Assembly: GCA_029204225.1 (NCBI GenBank) | Contig: CM055113.1 | Coordinates: 32,615,363-32,679,362, forward strand | DNA length: 64,000 nucleotides | DNA from: Diphasiastrum complanatum | Lineage: Eukaryota > Streptophyta > Lycopodiopsida > Lycopodiales > Lycopodiaceae | Reading direction: 5' to 3' | In this document: positions 57,601 to 64,000 of the stretch, piece by piece | Layout: each line of letters begins with the position of its first letter | Numbering within the stretch: the stretch's first letter is position 1 | Translations under genes and position numbers: made by a program | Notes under the pieces: generated by a model | Databases searched by the model: none | Seen by the model: only the letters and a program-made list of their open reading frames with translations | Told to the model about the DNA's origin: nothing

Positions 57601-60525
57601 TTTGGGCACTTGCTGCAAGTACTGCCATGTATCTTCAGAATATATCCCCTCATAAGTCCCTGGAAGGCCTTACTCCTCATCACAAAAGTCTATGGAAGTA
57701 AGCCTGATGTTGCCCACCTGAGAGTATTTGGCTCTTAGATGAAGGATCTTGGGGACCTCCACTACTACCTGGGAATTGCAGTTTGGAGAAGTGATGGTTG
57801 TACGTTCCTGACACAGAGCAAATTTATTTATAACAAGGCAACTGACACACCTGCAGAATTAAATAGTAAGATCACACGTGCCTTGGATGAACCAAAAGTT
57901 GATGCTACTTTGTACAGGAAAGTTTTATTTATGCGACAATTACGAGACCTAATCTATCACACATTGTGGGAGTAGTCAGTCAATTTATGCAAGATCCCAG
58001 GGAGAGTCATTGGAAGGCTGCTAAAAGGATCTTGCGATATCTGAAGGGCACTTACAACTTTGGGCTCGAATATAATGACATGAAGGAACCAATTCTAAAA
58101 GGATGGTGTGATGTTGATTGGGCTTCAGATGCAGAAACTTGAAAGTCCATCTCGGGCTATGCATTTTGCCTGGGTTCTGCTATGGTCTCATGGAGCAGTA
58201 AGAAACAACCAACGGTGGCATTGTCCTCTAATGAAGCTGAACATCGGGCAGCTCACTGGCAACCAGGGAAGCCGTCTGGTTACGAAAGCTTCTACAAGAG
58301 ATTGATGATCAACAATCCGGAGCAACGGTTATAATGTGTGACAATGAAAGCTGCCTCAAGGTTGCCAAGAATCCGGTTTTCCATGCCCGAACCAAACATA
58401 TTGAGATACACTATCATTCTGTTCAAGATAAAGTTTTATCAGGTGAGGTGGAGCTAATACAATGTTCCACAGAAAATCAAGTTGCTGACATCTTCACTAA
58501 AGTATTGCCAAAAGCACGGTTCCAGAAGCTGCGCACCATGTTGGGGGTCAACTGCAATCAACTTGTCATTAAGGGAGAGTGTTAGAAGTCACTATGTGGA
58601 GATTCCTCTGTTGATGCTCTGAATACGAAGTCAAGGTATTGGAAGGTACACCCTAGACGGCTTCTAGGGGTCATCAAAGGTTTCTCCCAGGGCTAAAAGT
58701 TTCCTGAAGCAGTATGGCACATACTCTGAGCCTTCTCTAAGCTTGGTGGACATGACTTCTTATATTAATGTCAAGTTATTGTGGGGTATTTCCTTTAAAG
58801 TTGGTTTTAAGGACCAAGGGACCAAAATTTAAGTTTTGGTCCATATTTACAAGTTTGGAGGGGCCCAAGGAGTTGGGGGGGCTATGACTTAAGGACCTTC
58901 TTTTTCAATTCAGAAGGCTGTCCCTATTTTTCAGCACCCAACTAAAAGAGGCCTTTAAGTGTGTTTTGGCACTTCAAATGCCAAGACTCTTGGTTTCTAT
59001 TTGTAACTCCCATGACCTTTGGTCTTTGGCTCTTGGGTAGCCCATCTTGGGGTTTTTTGGCTTTTCATCTCTCTCATTGTTGTATGTATAAATAAGAGAG
59101 GCCTTCCCTCTATCCAGCAGTGAGAGAAGCTGTGAGATCTTGAGAGAAAGAGCATAGTCTCTATGACATTCATCTTTTCTATGAGAGAGGACTCCTTTTA
59201 TTCTATTCTACTTCTTATATATGTTTGTGTGAATTGTGGCTGTTCAACTTTTGTTTAATGCACAATTCCAACAAAAAAATCCTAGCCAACCAGCATTGCT
59301 TATGTCTCATCACTACCCAAGCATATGTTGCTAACTGGGTTTCAAAAAATTCCAGATTCTCTCAGGTAGACCCAGAGTTGGCTAAGAAGCACTTACATAG
59401 TTGATATAGCATTTACTTTGATTTAATGTGGTTGTTTCTTCATTGATTTGTATCTTGGAGACGTATTTACCCTCCCTACTAGTTAAAATCATATTTGAAA
59501 TGTACTTCAAGTCTTATGTACCTTTTGGTATTTCAACGACATCAATAAAGCTTTCTTTCTCTCTCTCTCTCTCTGAAGAAGAAAGTGCAGCCACAATTAC
59601 CACTAGACAAGTACAATGTTGGATGCTCTAACCTGTTATTGAAGAAAGAATCTCATGATCATCCACTGCCATGAGCAAGCACCTTGCTGAAAGAGACTCG
59701 CTTGTAATCAAGTTTGATGTACCTTCATCCTCTTGCCCAGTGGTACATCTATCAAATCCTTTGATCAGTTCTATTGTCAAGATTTTTTCGTCTGCAGGAG
59801 CATCTATAACTTCACCTAGTGTATCTTCTCTTCCAAAGGTGTAACTGGTTTTTCCATTGGGAGCAGCTTGTTGCTGCTCCAAATTCTTTTCTGATGAAGG
59901 TTGTCCAAGCTCATAAATTTCACCAAGAGAGCAAGCAGGAGAATGCAAATTTTGCTCAATCAGCATTTTCTCATCGCATTTTGACACCTCTCCTTCAGAC
60001 TGTGGCTGATTTAAGTTTAAAATACACACTGTTGGTTGTACTTGGAATCCTGAAGCTACCTGCAGTCTTTGACATTGATTTAGCTCACTATCACCAGTGT
60101 ATTTCAAGAGTGCAGATGAAGTTGTTTCAGCGCCCAAGTTCATTTCCTCGAGCTCAAAGGCTGGCATTTCGCCATCAGGGTCTTGCTCATAAAGGTCAAG
60201 AAAGCCTAAACATCTAGGAACAGGTTGCAAATTTTTCAGAGATTTGTCAGGGAGAAGAAATCTGCAACACAAAAAGGAGATTGTAAAAGTATTATTTAAG
60301 AAACAACCTTCATATAAGAGATAGAAGTGTCAGGAGGAAGCACCCATTGAGTGAGGTGCTATGCAATATCAAGGACAAGCACATTTTGCAGGTCCTCTTT
60401 TAGTTGAGAGCTCTAGAGTCTCATATAAGTAAACATGATGCTGATATAATCTGGAAGACATACCGTTCTTGTAAGGTTATTTGCAAAGTCATTGTTGCAC
60501 ATGGCTGACTTGTAAGTAGCAACTC
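36300..60525 (-). CDS. RAD21: RAD21/SYN-type cohesin alpha-kleisin, 3' fourteen exons
   Basis: Exons in transcript order: 60525-60464, 60261-59633, 44507-44389, 43982-43878, 43631-43607, 43090-42952, 42497-42361, 41944-41662, 41195-41050, 40587-40264, 39865-39573, 39099-39032, 36623-36473, 36374-36300. All use GT donors and AG acceptors and every phase agrees, for about 851 residues. The last three exons encode the kleisin C-terminal winged helix (ISGWSVQTREVAQLL, MQLSLENMLQGKTKQGAAQL, VLKTRNFISVKQENAYGDI). RAD21 closes the SMC1-SMC3 ring through this domain and holds sister chromatids in the nucleus. The first exon reads TMTLQITLQERFLLPDKSL across the junction, like the segment after the N-terminal domain. 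The SMC3-binding N-terminus should lie beyond 60525; I see none of it. The exon model is inference from splice sites; the family call rests mainly on the C-terminus. Confidence 0.82.
37612..37983 (+). CDS. Coiled-coil frame antisense in a kleisin intron
   Basis: A 123-codon frame lying on the opposite strand within the 2.4-kb intron. Residues about 27-70 form a heptad-like helix (LEQVSKRMEDLNHEWESK, INEEIKGLKARIHILDREN). I recognise no family. It could be a chance frame or a transposon remnant. Confidence 0.25.
   Translation: MHPFPVSGKPPLMELYSPTSSPSIISISTTLEQVSKRMEDLNHEWESKCALMDSINEEIKGLKARIHILDRENMEICSDTFDSRRNTLKLRVKLKTTKIFVDHDDLTSIQVLEQKKAIQEERD
38672..38699. repeat. Poly-C tract
   Basis: About 20 consecutive C bases within CGCCGCC...CCACTCC, in the kleisin intron. 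Such a tract is prone to slippage and sequencing error. Confidence 0.9.
39032..39865 (-). CDS. RAD21: Kleisin exons before the winged helix
   Basis: Exon 39865-39573 is polar, with a short internal repeat (GTDTQSSEVVGTDIQSSEA). Its donor is CAT-GTGAGT. Exon 39099-39032 uses the acceptor TGTAGAG and ends ISGWSVQTR, joining EVAQLL in the next exon across a 2.4-kb intron. A competing acceptor two bases earlier (TGTAG) would break the frame. Confidence 0.72.
40264..41195 (-). CDS. RAD21: Kleisin cassette copy 2 (two exons)
   Basis: Exon 41195-41050 reads IIRRKLPGTCDDQRVRKVRR then KLDTCWNESRMPEK and FSKLSIH. Exon 40587-40264 reads GLCHELERFYHRILNCSWGK, KKKALLRCHSIQGE, NLQHYTDSATGCMDIDVEGG, then a unique tail with SGKTTPPKGNNQQ. 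Splice sites are canonical (CTTGTAG acceptor; GTTGCA donor). Confidence 0.78.
41662..42506 (-). CDS. RAD21: Kleisin cassette copy 1 (two exons)
   Basis: Exon 42497-42361 is the paralogue of 41195-41050 (FLGTCDDPRVWKVRRKLDTC, FSKLSIH). Its ancestral acceptor is mutated: CTTGTAA-AATC instead of CTTGTAG-AATC. An AG nine bases further in (ATCATCAG) can serve and keeps the frame, deleting about three residues. Exon 41944-41662 reads GLCGDLERFYYQILNCSWGK, KKKTLIHCHTLQGA, NLQHYSDSATGFMGTDVDG and ends FIIDEAITLQSDCDSPQ. Confidence 0.75.
42952..44507 (-). CDS. RAD21: Kleisin exons 3-6, including a 25-nt microexon
   Basis: Exon 44507-44389 reads FRRFKHLTETALSEPHPSSF and SHLEKLNLRS, with a strong donor (GTGAGT). 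Exon 43982-43878 is acidic (GKKVDSEVENDVDEVDTLAG). Exon 43631-43607 is 25 bases long and adds IEETVSIP. Exon 43090-42952 reads VGTPALQVAPSLMHTPTSG and KSLKRRLFFEDSSQSC. Phases agree throughout. An alternative is that an ATG at 44556 or 44547 starts a shorter transcript, since the frame is open upstream of the acceptor. Confidence 0.68.
44640..45015 (+). repeat. E-type LTR
   Basis: 376 bases from TGTTAGAGATAATG to TTTCCTAACA, with inverted termini (TGTTAG, CTAACA). A TATATAG box lies near 44831-44837. It is followed at once by a PBS-like site. No second copy is in the window. Confidence 0.75.
45016..45028 (+). promoter_or_regulatory. PBS-like site of E-type LTR
   Basis: TAGTATCACAGCC differs from the iMet site TGGTATCAGAGCC at two positions. 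Its place directly after the LTR edge supports the call. Confidence 0.6.
45029..47583. other. Non-coding DNA between two facing LTR/PBS units
   Basis: No gag or pol frame on either strand. Read rightwards it is the leader of the E-type unit; read leftwards it is the leader of the D-type unit at 47599. Short tandem repeats occur at 46482-46527 (GCTCCACAGAAGGGTTGTAC) and 47098-47221. Confidence 0.5.
47098..47221. repeat. 62-bp tandem duplication
   Basis: Two adjacent 62-base units (from TATCACTCTCAGTTCACT to AATAAACAAAA) differ at a single visible base (AATCAATTTG, AATGAATTTG), so the duplication is recent. Confidence 0.92.
47584..47597 (-). promoter_or_regulatory. tRNA-iMet primer-binding site of a D-type unit
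   Basis: GGGCTCTGATACCA is TGGTATCAGAGCCC on the minus strand. It lies one base from the LTR edge, which implies that this D-type LTR is the 5' LTR of a minus-strand element extending to the left. Confidence 0.78.
47599..47967 (-). repeat. D-type LTR, copy 2
   Basis: 369 bases on the plus strand from TGTAAAGACCACTAG to GTCACCAACA. Strand is assigned from the PBS; the near-palindromic CTATAAATAG leaves the TATA direction ambiguous. It is nearly the reverse complement of copy 1 (34129-34508). Confidence 0.82.
47968..50199. other. No gene recognised; left flank of gypsy remnant
   Basis: Only short frames without domains (for example 48472-48693 on the minus strand, 49880-50176 on the plus strand). 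If the gypsy element had a 5' LTR and leader, they should be here, but I cannot delimit them. Confidence 0.4.
50845..51090 (+). pseudogene. Gypsy gag end with duplicated zinc knuckle
   Basis: CLCFQCKSPDHIARDC is encoded at about 50878-50925 and again as CLCFRCKSPDHIARDC at about 50991-51038. The copies are offset by 113 bases, which is not a multiple of three, so the second knuckle is in another frame. Upstream is a Ser/Thr/Pro-rich gag linker (50680-50830). Confidence 0.87.
51255..51612 (+). pseudogene. Gypsy aspartic protease remnant
   Basis: FIALVNTSSSQSLLNSHIS (51270-51326) occupies the place of the retropepsin active site, so the catalytic D-T/S-G reads N-T-S. Downstream, in another frame, is FIGDFAGQANFYIIPM then DLILGADWFTSLGAVTLDL, the second half of gypsy proteases. 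The active site is lost. Confidence 0.75.
51617..53040 (+). pseudogene. Gypsy reverse transcriptase and RNase H remnant
   Basis: The 51617-52258 frame holds RT blocks: LIVPSHCPFGVPILLVDKKD, LNKLTIRNQYPIPHMNDLFD, FGATNGPPTF. A stop at 52256 precedes the catalytic YSDDILIFS (52310-52336). The frame from 52317 has KCSFAIHETKFLGFLICDD, VIQDWPVPTDVHHFR and ALHALSKKF-like linker residues, leading to an RNase H start (TFDALHHVV). Later RNase H DNA is frameshifted. Confidence 0.85.
53340..54360 (+). pseudogene. Gypsy integrase remnant
   Basis: The zinc-finger half CTFCARNKYSGAKP at about 53387 is followed by WPVPDRQWTDISINFIIGLP and SMVVVDRFSKQAHFIPV (53443-53590), which carry the first catalytic Asp. 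The region with the second Asp (DRDNKF) is at about 53670-53690, followed by a stop. The C-terminal domain is at 54060-54240. Confidence 0.82.
54742..55095 (-). repeat. D-type LTR, copy 3, truncated
   Basis: On the plus strand it runs from TGTAAAGACCCC to CTCTCAAGGT, matching copy 2 but lacking the final 17 or so bases. It lies directly after the gypsy remnant. Family membership with that gypsy element is possible but not shown; strand follows copy 2. Confidence 0.75.
55096..55329. other. Unrecognised leader DNA
   Basis: No LTR, PBS or gene is visible. If copia F had a 5' LTR it has been lost here or replaced by the D-type LTR. Confidence 0.45.
55330..55640 (+). repeat. Imperfect tandem repeats in copia F leader
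   Basis: Units built from TTTATGCGCTGATTTCCAGC, CAGCTTTGGCGCTGATTT and TTTACAGTCTG alternate through the region just before gag. The fullest unit is about 45 bases (55424-55580). The open frame (SFDAALQSVYALIPASFD) is a by-product. The repeats lie where the packaging or leader region of an LTR element would be. Confidence 0.8.
55650..56800 (+). pseudogene. Copia F gag, two zinc knuckles, protease
   Basis: Gag frames: SKIEKLNGTNYQIWNTKVQ, a stop at 55765, then ASEAWVALQNMFGKPSHNR and LNSLKNELKEAG. Frameshifts occur near 56140 and 56318. Two CCHC knuckles follow: CNFCGKAGHPEKVC (about 56359-56400) and CFHCTKGGHTEDAC (about 56469-56510). The protease is FWIIDSGATSHMCYHEDWF (56636-56692). Confidence 0.85.
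56754..57701 (+). CDS. Copia F integrase, long intact frame
   Basis: A 315-codon frame. The zinc-binding part has WHQRYGHLNSDALKL and CEGCVLGKHHKKE. The catalytic core has the Asp in RMDLWGPAQTES, the Asp in SIRSDRGGEFISTK and the Glu in NGVIERKNRMIVE, so the D,D-35-E triad is complete. The frame closes just after LEGLTPHHKSLWK, before the usual C-terminal GY region. Integrase inserts cDNA into host DNA; this one is separated from RT by the deletion. Confidence 0.82.
   Translation: MGKGNINLKCSDSGKNCIIKDALFIPNLTKNLLSVGKCTDAGYKVEFYSDYCLILTFPGTVVAKGIRGLHKLYKLKFIKNESAFVSGYSQDVRNSLWHQRYGHLNSDALKLLSNKNIVTGIPKITELKGICEGCVLGKHHKKERLERSNRAESPLGLVRMDLWGPAQTESIGQNLYYLVLMDDFSRFSWIYFLKHKSEAFLKFREFKAYLENQINGKIKSIRSDRGGEFISTKLIIFCKIHRIVRQLTPSYSHQSNGVIERKNRMIVECALSMIKAKQLPNYFWALAASTAMYLQNISPHKSLEGLTPHHKSLWK
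57739..58585 (+). pseudogene. Copia F RT tail and RNase H remnant
   Basis: MKDLGDLHYYLGIAVW is the end of RT. RNase H blocks are GWCDVDWASDAET (about 58101), SSNEAEHRAA (58228) and MCDNESCLKVAKNPVFHART (58335-58394), ending VADIFTKVLPKARFQKLRTM. Stops and frameshifts separate them. Confidence 0.85.
58580..59273 (+). repeat. Copia F 3' LTR
   Basis: 694 bases from TGTTAGAAGTCAC to AATTCCAACA, with inverted termini. It contains a TATAAATAAGAG box at about 59085-59096 and a pyrimidine-rich 3' part. The left edge directly follows the polypurine tract. Confidence 0.82.
59633..60525 (-). CDS. RAD21: Kleisin 5' exons within the window
   Basis: Exon 60525-60464 (acceptor TTCTACAG, donor GTATGT) reads ELLLTSQPCATMTLQITLQE. 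Exon 60261-59633 (acceptor GTTGCAG, donor GTTAGA) is 629 bases long: FLLPDKSLKNLQPV, DPDGEMPAFELEEMNLG, then a polar, glutamate-rich stretch. ITLQ-E plus FLLPD resembles the ITLPE...FELPD stretch after the N-terminal domain of plant RAD21 proteins. The next exon lies 15.1 kb away. Confidence 0.65.
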
Positions 60526-61269
60526 CTGTAGAAAAGGGCAAAAATACTCTCAATAGCAAAATAACTTTGTCCTTTTTATACTTTAAATCAGCCAAGTATT
60601 TTAAGAAGAATACAAAAGTGATAGAAAGTATCATCTTCACATTAGAGATTGTTATTCTTTAAACACTGCCTACGTAACAAATGCCTGATGGCAAGCACAT
60701 AATTGATTTAAGCTGCATCAAGTTTCCGATAAGTCATTATAACTACAACTCTTCCTATCACTTTTGTGCCCAGTATATACCAGTATATTAAGCACTAACT
60801 TGCAAGCGAGGAAAGAAGAAGAAATTTTACTATTTATGTATTTGCTACCAGCAAACAATACATAAGACAAGAAGTTCATTCAAGTAATAGTAGGAGCTAC
60901 TGGGAATTTAACAAAATCTCCTAAGCAAAAGTTAAGATGATTCGTATCATTAATGTAAGCTAAAAAGCTTTGAAATCACAAACATGAACTTTCGAGCATA
61001 GAATACCTTCACCTTCATCACGCTTTGGTTTATGCACATCATCATGGACCTTCTGAGCTCCGCAAGATCTCACATAACCACTGTAACACACTCCATTGTA
61101 AAAAGAAAGCCTATCAAGAGAAGGAGGGGAGAAGACTCATCAAGCTTCTCCTCAGCTCCTTTTCGCATGTTTTCTAGCATGAATTCATCCCCCATGCTCC
61201 ACCTCCTACCTTGATTCATCTTCAGATTTGGATGGAGTATGTCACCACCCTTTACATGGATGCACAGAC
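60526..61269. other. Kleisin intron or upstream DNA, no gene seen
   Basis: No exon with convincing splice sites and kleisin similarity was found. The first kleisin exons, starting MFYS in most RAD21 proteins, are not here. Confidence 0.4.
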
Positions 61270-62640
61270 ACACCCACCAACATCTCACCTCGCCCCACCA
61301 TCCTTTCAACCTTCCAAAGGTGAAAAATGCCATTTCGAAGTTGAATACCCGTCATGCTCATGATATCGATGATCTGGACACCATTCCTTTCTTCCCAGTT
61401 TAACCATGCAGTCATCCACAGTTTTCTTCTTCTTGGTGCATGAACATTATACATCCCATCCGTAAGCGGGGTGATAAAATGAGACTAGACAACTACCGCA
61501 TTATCGTGATTGGTCATATTATGGCCAAATTATATGGTTCCATCCTTCAATCTACAGTGAGTACTGAAGTTGAGACCAGCGACTTACATGCTTTGGGACA
61601 GGTAAGTTTGAAGGCCAAGTTTTCCACTTCCGATCATATATTTATCTTGAGATCTACCATAGAGGAGGCCAAATCCAAACATGAGAGCGTGTATTGCTAC
61701 TCCAATTTCATAAAATCTTTTGATTCTTCTGTTCCTAGGCATTTGTTGTTCCAAAGATTATATGAGCTTGGTTTCCACTCGGACACTACCATTGTGGCCA
61801 TGGCACTTTATGAGCAGGACCCAGGTGGTTGGTTGTTTCGGATCTAATAAGGGTATCTCACCACAAGTGGACATCAGGTAGGAGTGAAGCAGGGCTGCTC
61901 ACTCTTCTTGCATTGTTTAGACTGTACATTGACAAGTTAGAGCACACTATTGAGCCAAATGGAGTCGAGGGTTGCACGCTGAGTGACCTTTTGATTCTTT
62001 TGCAAACAGATAATGTTGTTCTCATGCCTAGCACTGGACACATTTTGCGCCTTTTGTACACTATGGGGATTGACAATCAGCACTAAAAAGACCAAGCTTA
62101 TGGTCTTTAATACTTCCAGGGCTTTTATGTCAAGACAAGACCTGTTGTGGAAGGGCCAACCTCTCTAAGTGACTTCACATTCACCTTTTTAGGAGTACTT
62201 TTCATGAGACCTATCTCCATTACGAGACACGTAGCTATGGCCAAGCTTGGGAAGGGACACGCTTCCCTAGTTCATCTAGAGCTGTTTTCTTTCAGGCGCT
62301 ATATACAGGATGCTCCCAGTAAGTTTGACACCATGGTTACCCCTGCAGCTATGTATGTGGCAGAGACTTGGGGCACAGGGCTCACCTCTAGTAAGTGGGC
62401 GAACATATCTCATTATAGGTTACATTGCTCTCACAGATGATATGGGAAAAGCATCAATACCACACCAGATTATCGTAACTGAGTTCGCAGCTATTCTATT
62501 TCATGTGGAGGCAATATTTTGCTTGATTATTTTCCTCCAACGGCTTGCACACATTGACGACACTGGGAGATACTCATGAGCAACATTTTTATCATTGAGG
62601 GTACTATATAATAGGGCTCCTTGGCATTCTCATTCAATAA
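61270..62640 (+). mobile_element. LINE (non-LTR) reverse transcriptase fragment
   Basis: The pieces follow the order of plant LINE RTs: KNAISKLNTRHAHDIDDLD, NIIHPIRKRGDKMRLDNYRI with IVIGHIMAKLYGSIL, STSDHIFILRSTIEEAKS, VYCYSNFIKSFDSS (usually FVDFRKAFD), then CTLSDLLILLQTDNVVLMPS (usually YADDIVLM), KTKLMVFNTSRAF and FTFLGVLF. The catalytic Asp residues are altered (NFIKSFD; QTDN for YADD) and stops lie between pieces. It is a dead 5'-truncated copy inside or upstream of the kleisin gene. Confidence 0.85.
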
Positions 62641-64000
62641 GACTAATAGGATCTCTTGGTATATCTATATCCCAGCTTCAGAGGGCACCCATCAGTACAT
62701 CCGTCACTTCTTAAAAGAAATGACCCCAATACTTTTGCACGCTTATTTATAGACCAAGTATGTTGAAAATTTATCACCTCACAATAAGTGAAAAGGAAAA
62801 CTCAACTTTGATAAATAATAGCATTACAAACCTCATAGAAAAACAAAGCAACACATCATTAATTAGGCTAGCTCAAAATAGAATTTTTAACCTAGAGAAG
62901 GTAGCCAATGGGCAACATGCACCATCGCTTGATTTGTGCAAAGAGGAGGACAAGCTTAACATATTTTCTCCATAGTCCTATAGTTTGTAAGGGGAAGAAT
63001 ATTGATGCCATTCTTAAAGCTTCGATAGTACCATGGGGAGGATGGCAAATTGGCATACATCATTTTTTGTTAGGGAATCACCTTTGATGTATAATTCAAA
63101 AGGGTGTAGTCTTGTGATTGATACTTGACAAACTAACATTGGAAGAGCATGGCTGGCTGGAAAGTGCTTCTTAGATTTTGACACCATGTACTTGGAGAAA
63201 TTTTCATAAGCTCTAATCAATATTTCATATTGCAATTTGAGACTAAAATCCATTCGTTATATGACGTTTTTTTCAAATTTGTATATTATGATTATAAGTA
63301 CCCCTATTAGGCAGACTATGTAGACAAGAAGATCCGTGATACACACAACTATTGTTAGCCAAAAATTCTCATGCATGATACTCCTTCAATATTACTAGCA
63401 AATAGTTAAGAGCAAATTAAATCCGTCACTTTCAAAAAGTCCAAGAAATTATTAGCTCATAGTTCTTAAATCAAATGTTGCTTACAAGTTGCAACAGAAA
63501 TAAAATATAGCCAAATTTTAGATTAAGGATATAAGCCACAATAGACTAGATTCTTGCTTGCATTCACCAATTCAATGAAATGTGAAAATCAAATACTACA
63601 TTGAAACGACTATCACAGTTTTGCACAAAAGAATGCATGTAGCAAGTAGAAACTAAAAACTCAAACTTCTTACTGTCCAAAAATAGGTGCAGTGAGTATT
63701 TGCCTTTCAACAGTCAATGGCATGTAGTTGTCATAATCAAAAAACTAAATGCAAGTATAGACTATTGTTAACATTATCATTGTTGCTTTTAATAGAGCGT
63801 CTACATTAGAGCTAGCAAAAAAAGAAGTCTATAGAATAAAATGTTCATAATAATATCTCGGAACCCAAACAAGCATTGGCCAAGAGAGAAGAACAATCCA
63901 AAATGCAAAACTGACTTAGACGTGTCATCGACTGTTTCGTATCATCACCTTCTAAAGAATGGATTTAGATTGACACTTGAGAAAGAAACATTAAGGGAGA
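62641..64000. other. No gene recognised, right flank
   Basis: AT-rich DNA. Short frames (62760-62975 on the plus strand, 63014-63253 on the minus strand) have no domain I know. It may be an intron of the kleisin gene. Confidence 0.4.

Larger units (their letters stand above)
55650..58579 (+). mobile_element. Copia element F, internal region with RT deleted
   Basis: Gag (ATG 55650, GTQFLSKIEKLNGTNYQIWN), two zinc knuckles, protease, complete integrase core, then a deletion. At 57738 LRVFGS and a stop are joined to MKDLGDLHYYLGI, the end of RT, so nearly all of RT is gone. RNase H follows. The polypurine tract AAGGGAGAG precedes the 3' LTR. No 5' LTR is seen. Confidence 0.9.
44508..59632 (-). 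other. 15.1-kb kleisin intron filled with retroelements
   Basis: Bounded by a GTTAGA donor (59632) and an ATTTAG acceptor (44508), with agreeing phases on both sides. It contains an E-type LTR, two D-type LTRs, a gypsy remnant and copia F. If it is a real intron it is one of the features that suggest a large plant genome. Confidence 0.62.

Noticed and set aside
60464-60525. Reading this kleisin exon in the frame GVATYKSAMCNNDFA
   Set aside because: That frame does not match the phase of the next exon. The frame giving TMTLQITLQE joins it without a stop and resembles the family.
61070-61333. Minus-strand 87-codon frame
   Set aside because: It is the antisense shadow of the LINE reverse transcriptase 5' region and has no domain.

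Overview
The window is nuclear DNA of a land plant. It holds plant Ty1/copia and Ty3/gypsy retrotransposons, a LINE, a CACTA-associated DUF4216 remnant, tRNA-iMet primer-binding sites, long CT/AC/AT microsatellites, and at least two intron-split host-type reading frames. A host gene with a 15-kb intron full of retroelements suggests a large-genome lineage such as a fern or gymnosperm. That placement is inference. There are no bacterial-type operons and no CRISPR array.

Layout. 0.8-13.3 kb is a retrotransposon nest. A broken copia copy (A-prime) is followed by a second copia family (B). B is split by a complete LTR-to-LTR element (A, minus strand, 4860-10118) with a perfect 5-bp target duplication. 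B's 595-bp LTR faces an inverted copy of itself, and a fragment of an A LTR follows. A single-exon PP4R2-like gene (PP4 regulatory subunit 2) lies at 15.8-16.7 kb (+). 18.9-27 kb holds gag remnants, a low-complexity minus-strand block and copia element C. 27.0-29.7 kb carries a 24/72-bp higher-order repeat and a roughly 1-kb direct duplication. 31.0-31.9 kb is the DUF4216 remnant, and 32.5-33.6 kb a microsatellite block. A D-type LTR and a C fragment follow.

The largest gene is on the minus strand, from 36300 to past the right edge. It is a RAD21/SYN-type cohesin alpha-kleisin. I traced 14 exons whose phases all agree, giving about 851 codons, with the C-terminal winged-helix domain at 39.1-36.3 kb. 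Its middle contains a tandemly duplicated exon pair. Its largest intron (44508-59632) holds an E-type LTR, two D-type LTRs, a decayed gypsy element and copia element F. A LINE fragment lies at 61.3-62.6 kb. The N-terminal SMC3-binding exons are not visible and should lie further right.

The two host genes are conserved eukaryotic functions (PP4 phosphatase regulation; sister-chromatid cohesion), and nothing links them apart from position. No element looks autonomous. Each copia copy lacks a different part of pol. The points most worth following are the kleisin exon-pair duplication with its shifted splice acceptor, and the unidentified 0.87-kb segment that replaces reverse transcriptase inside element A.
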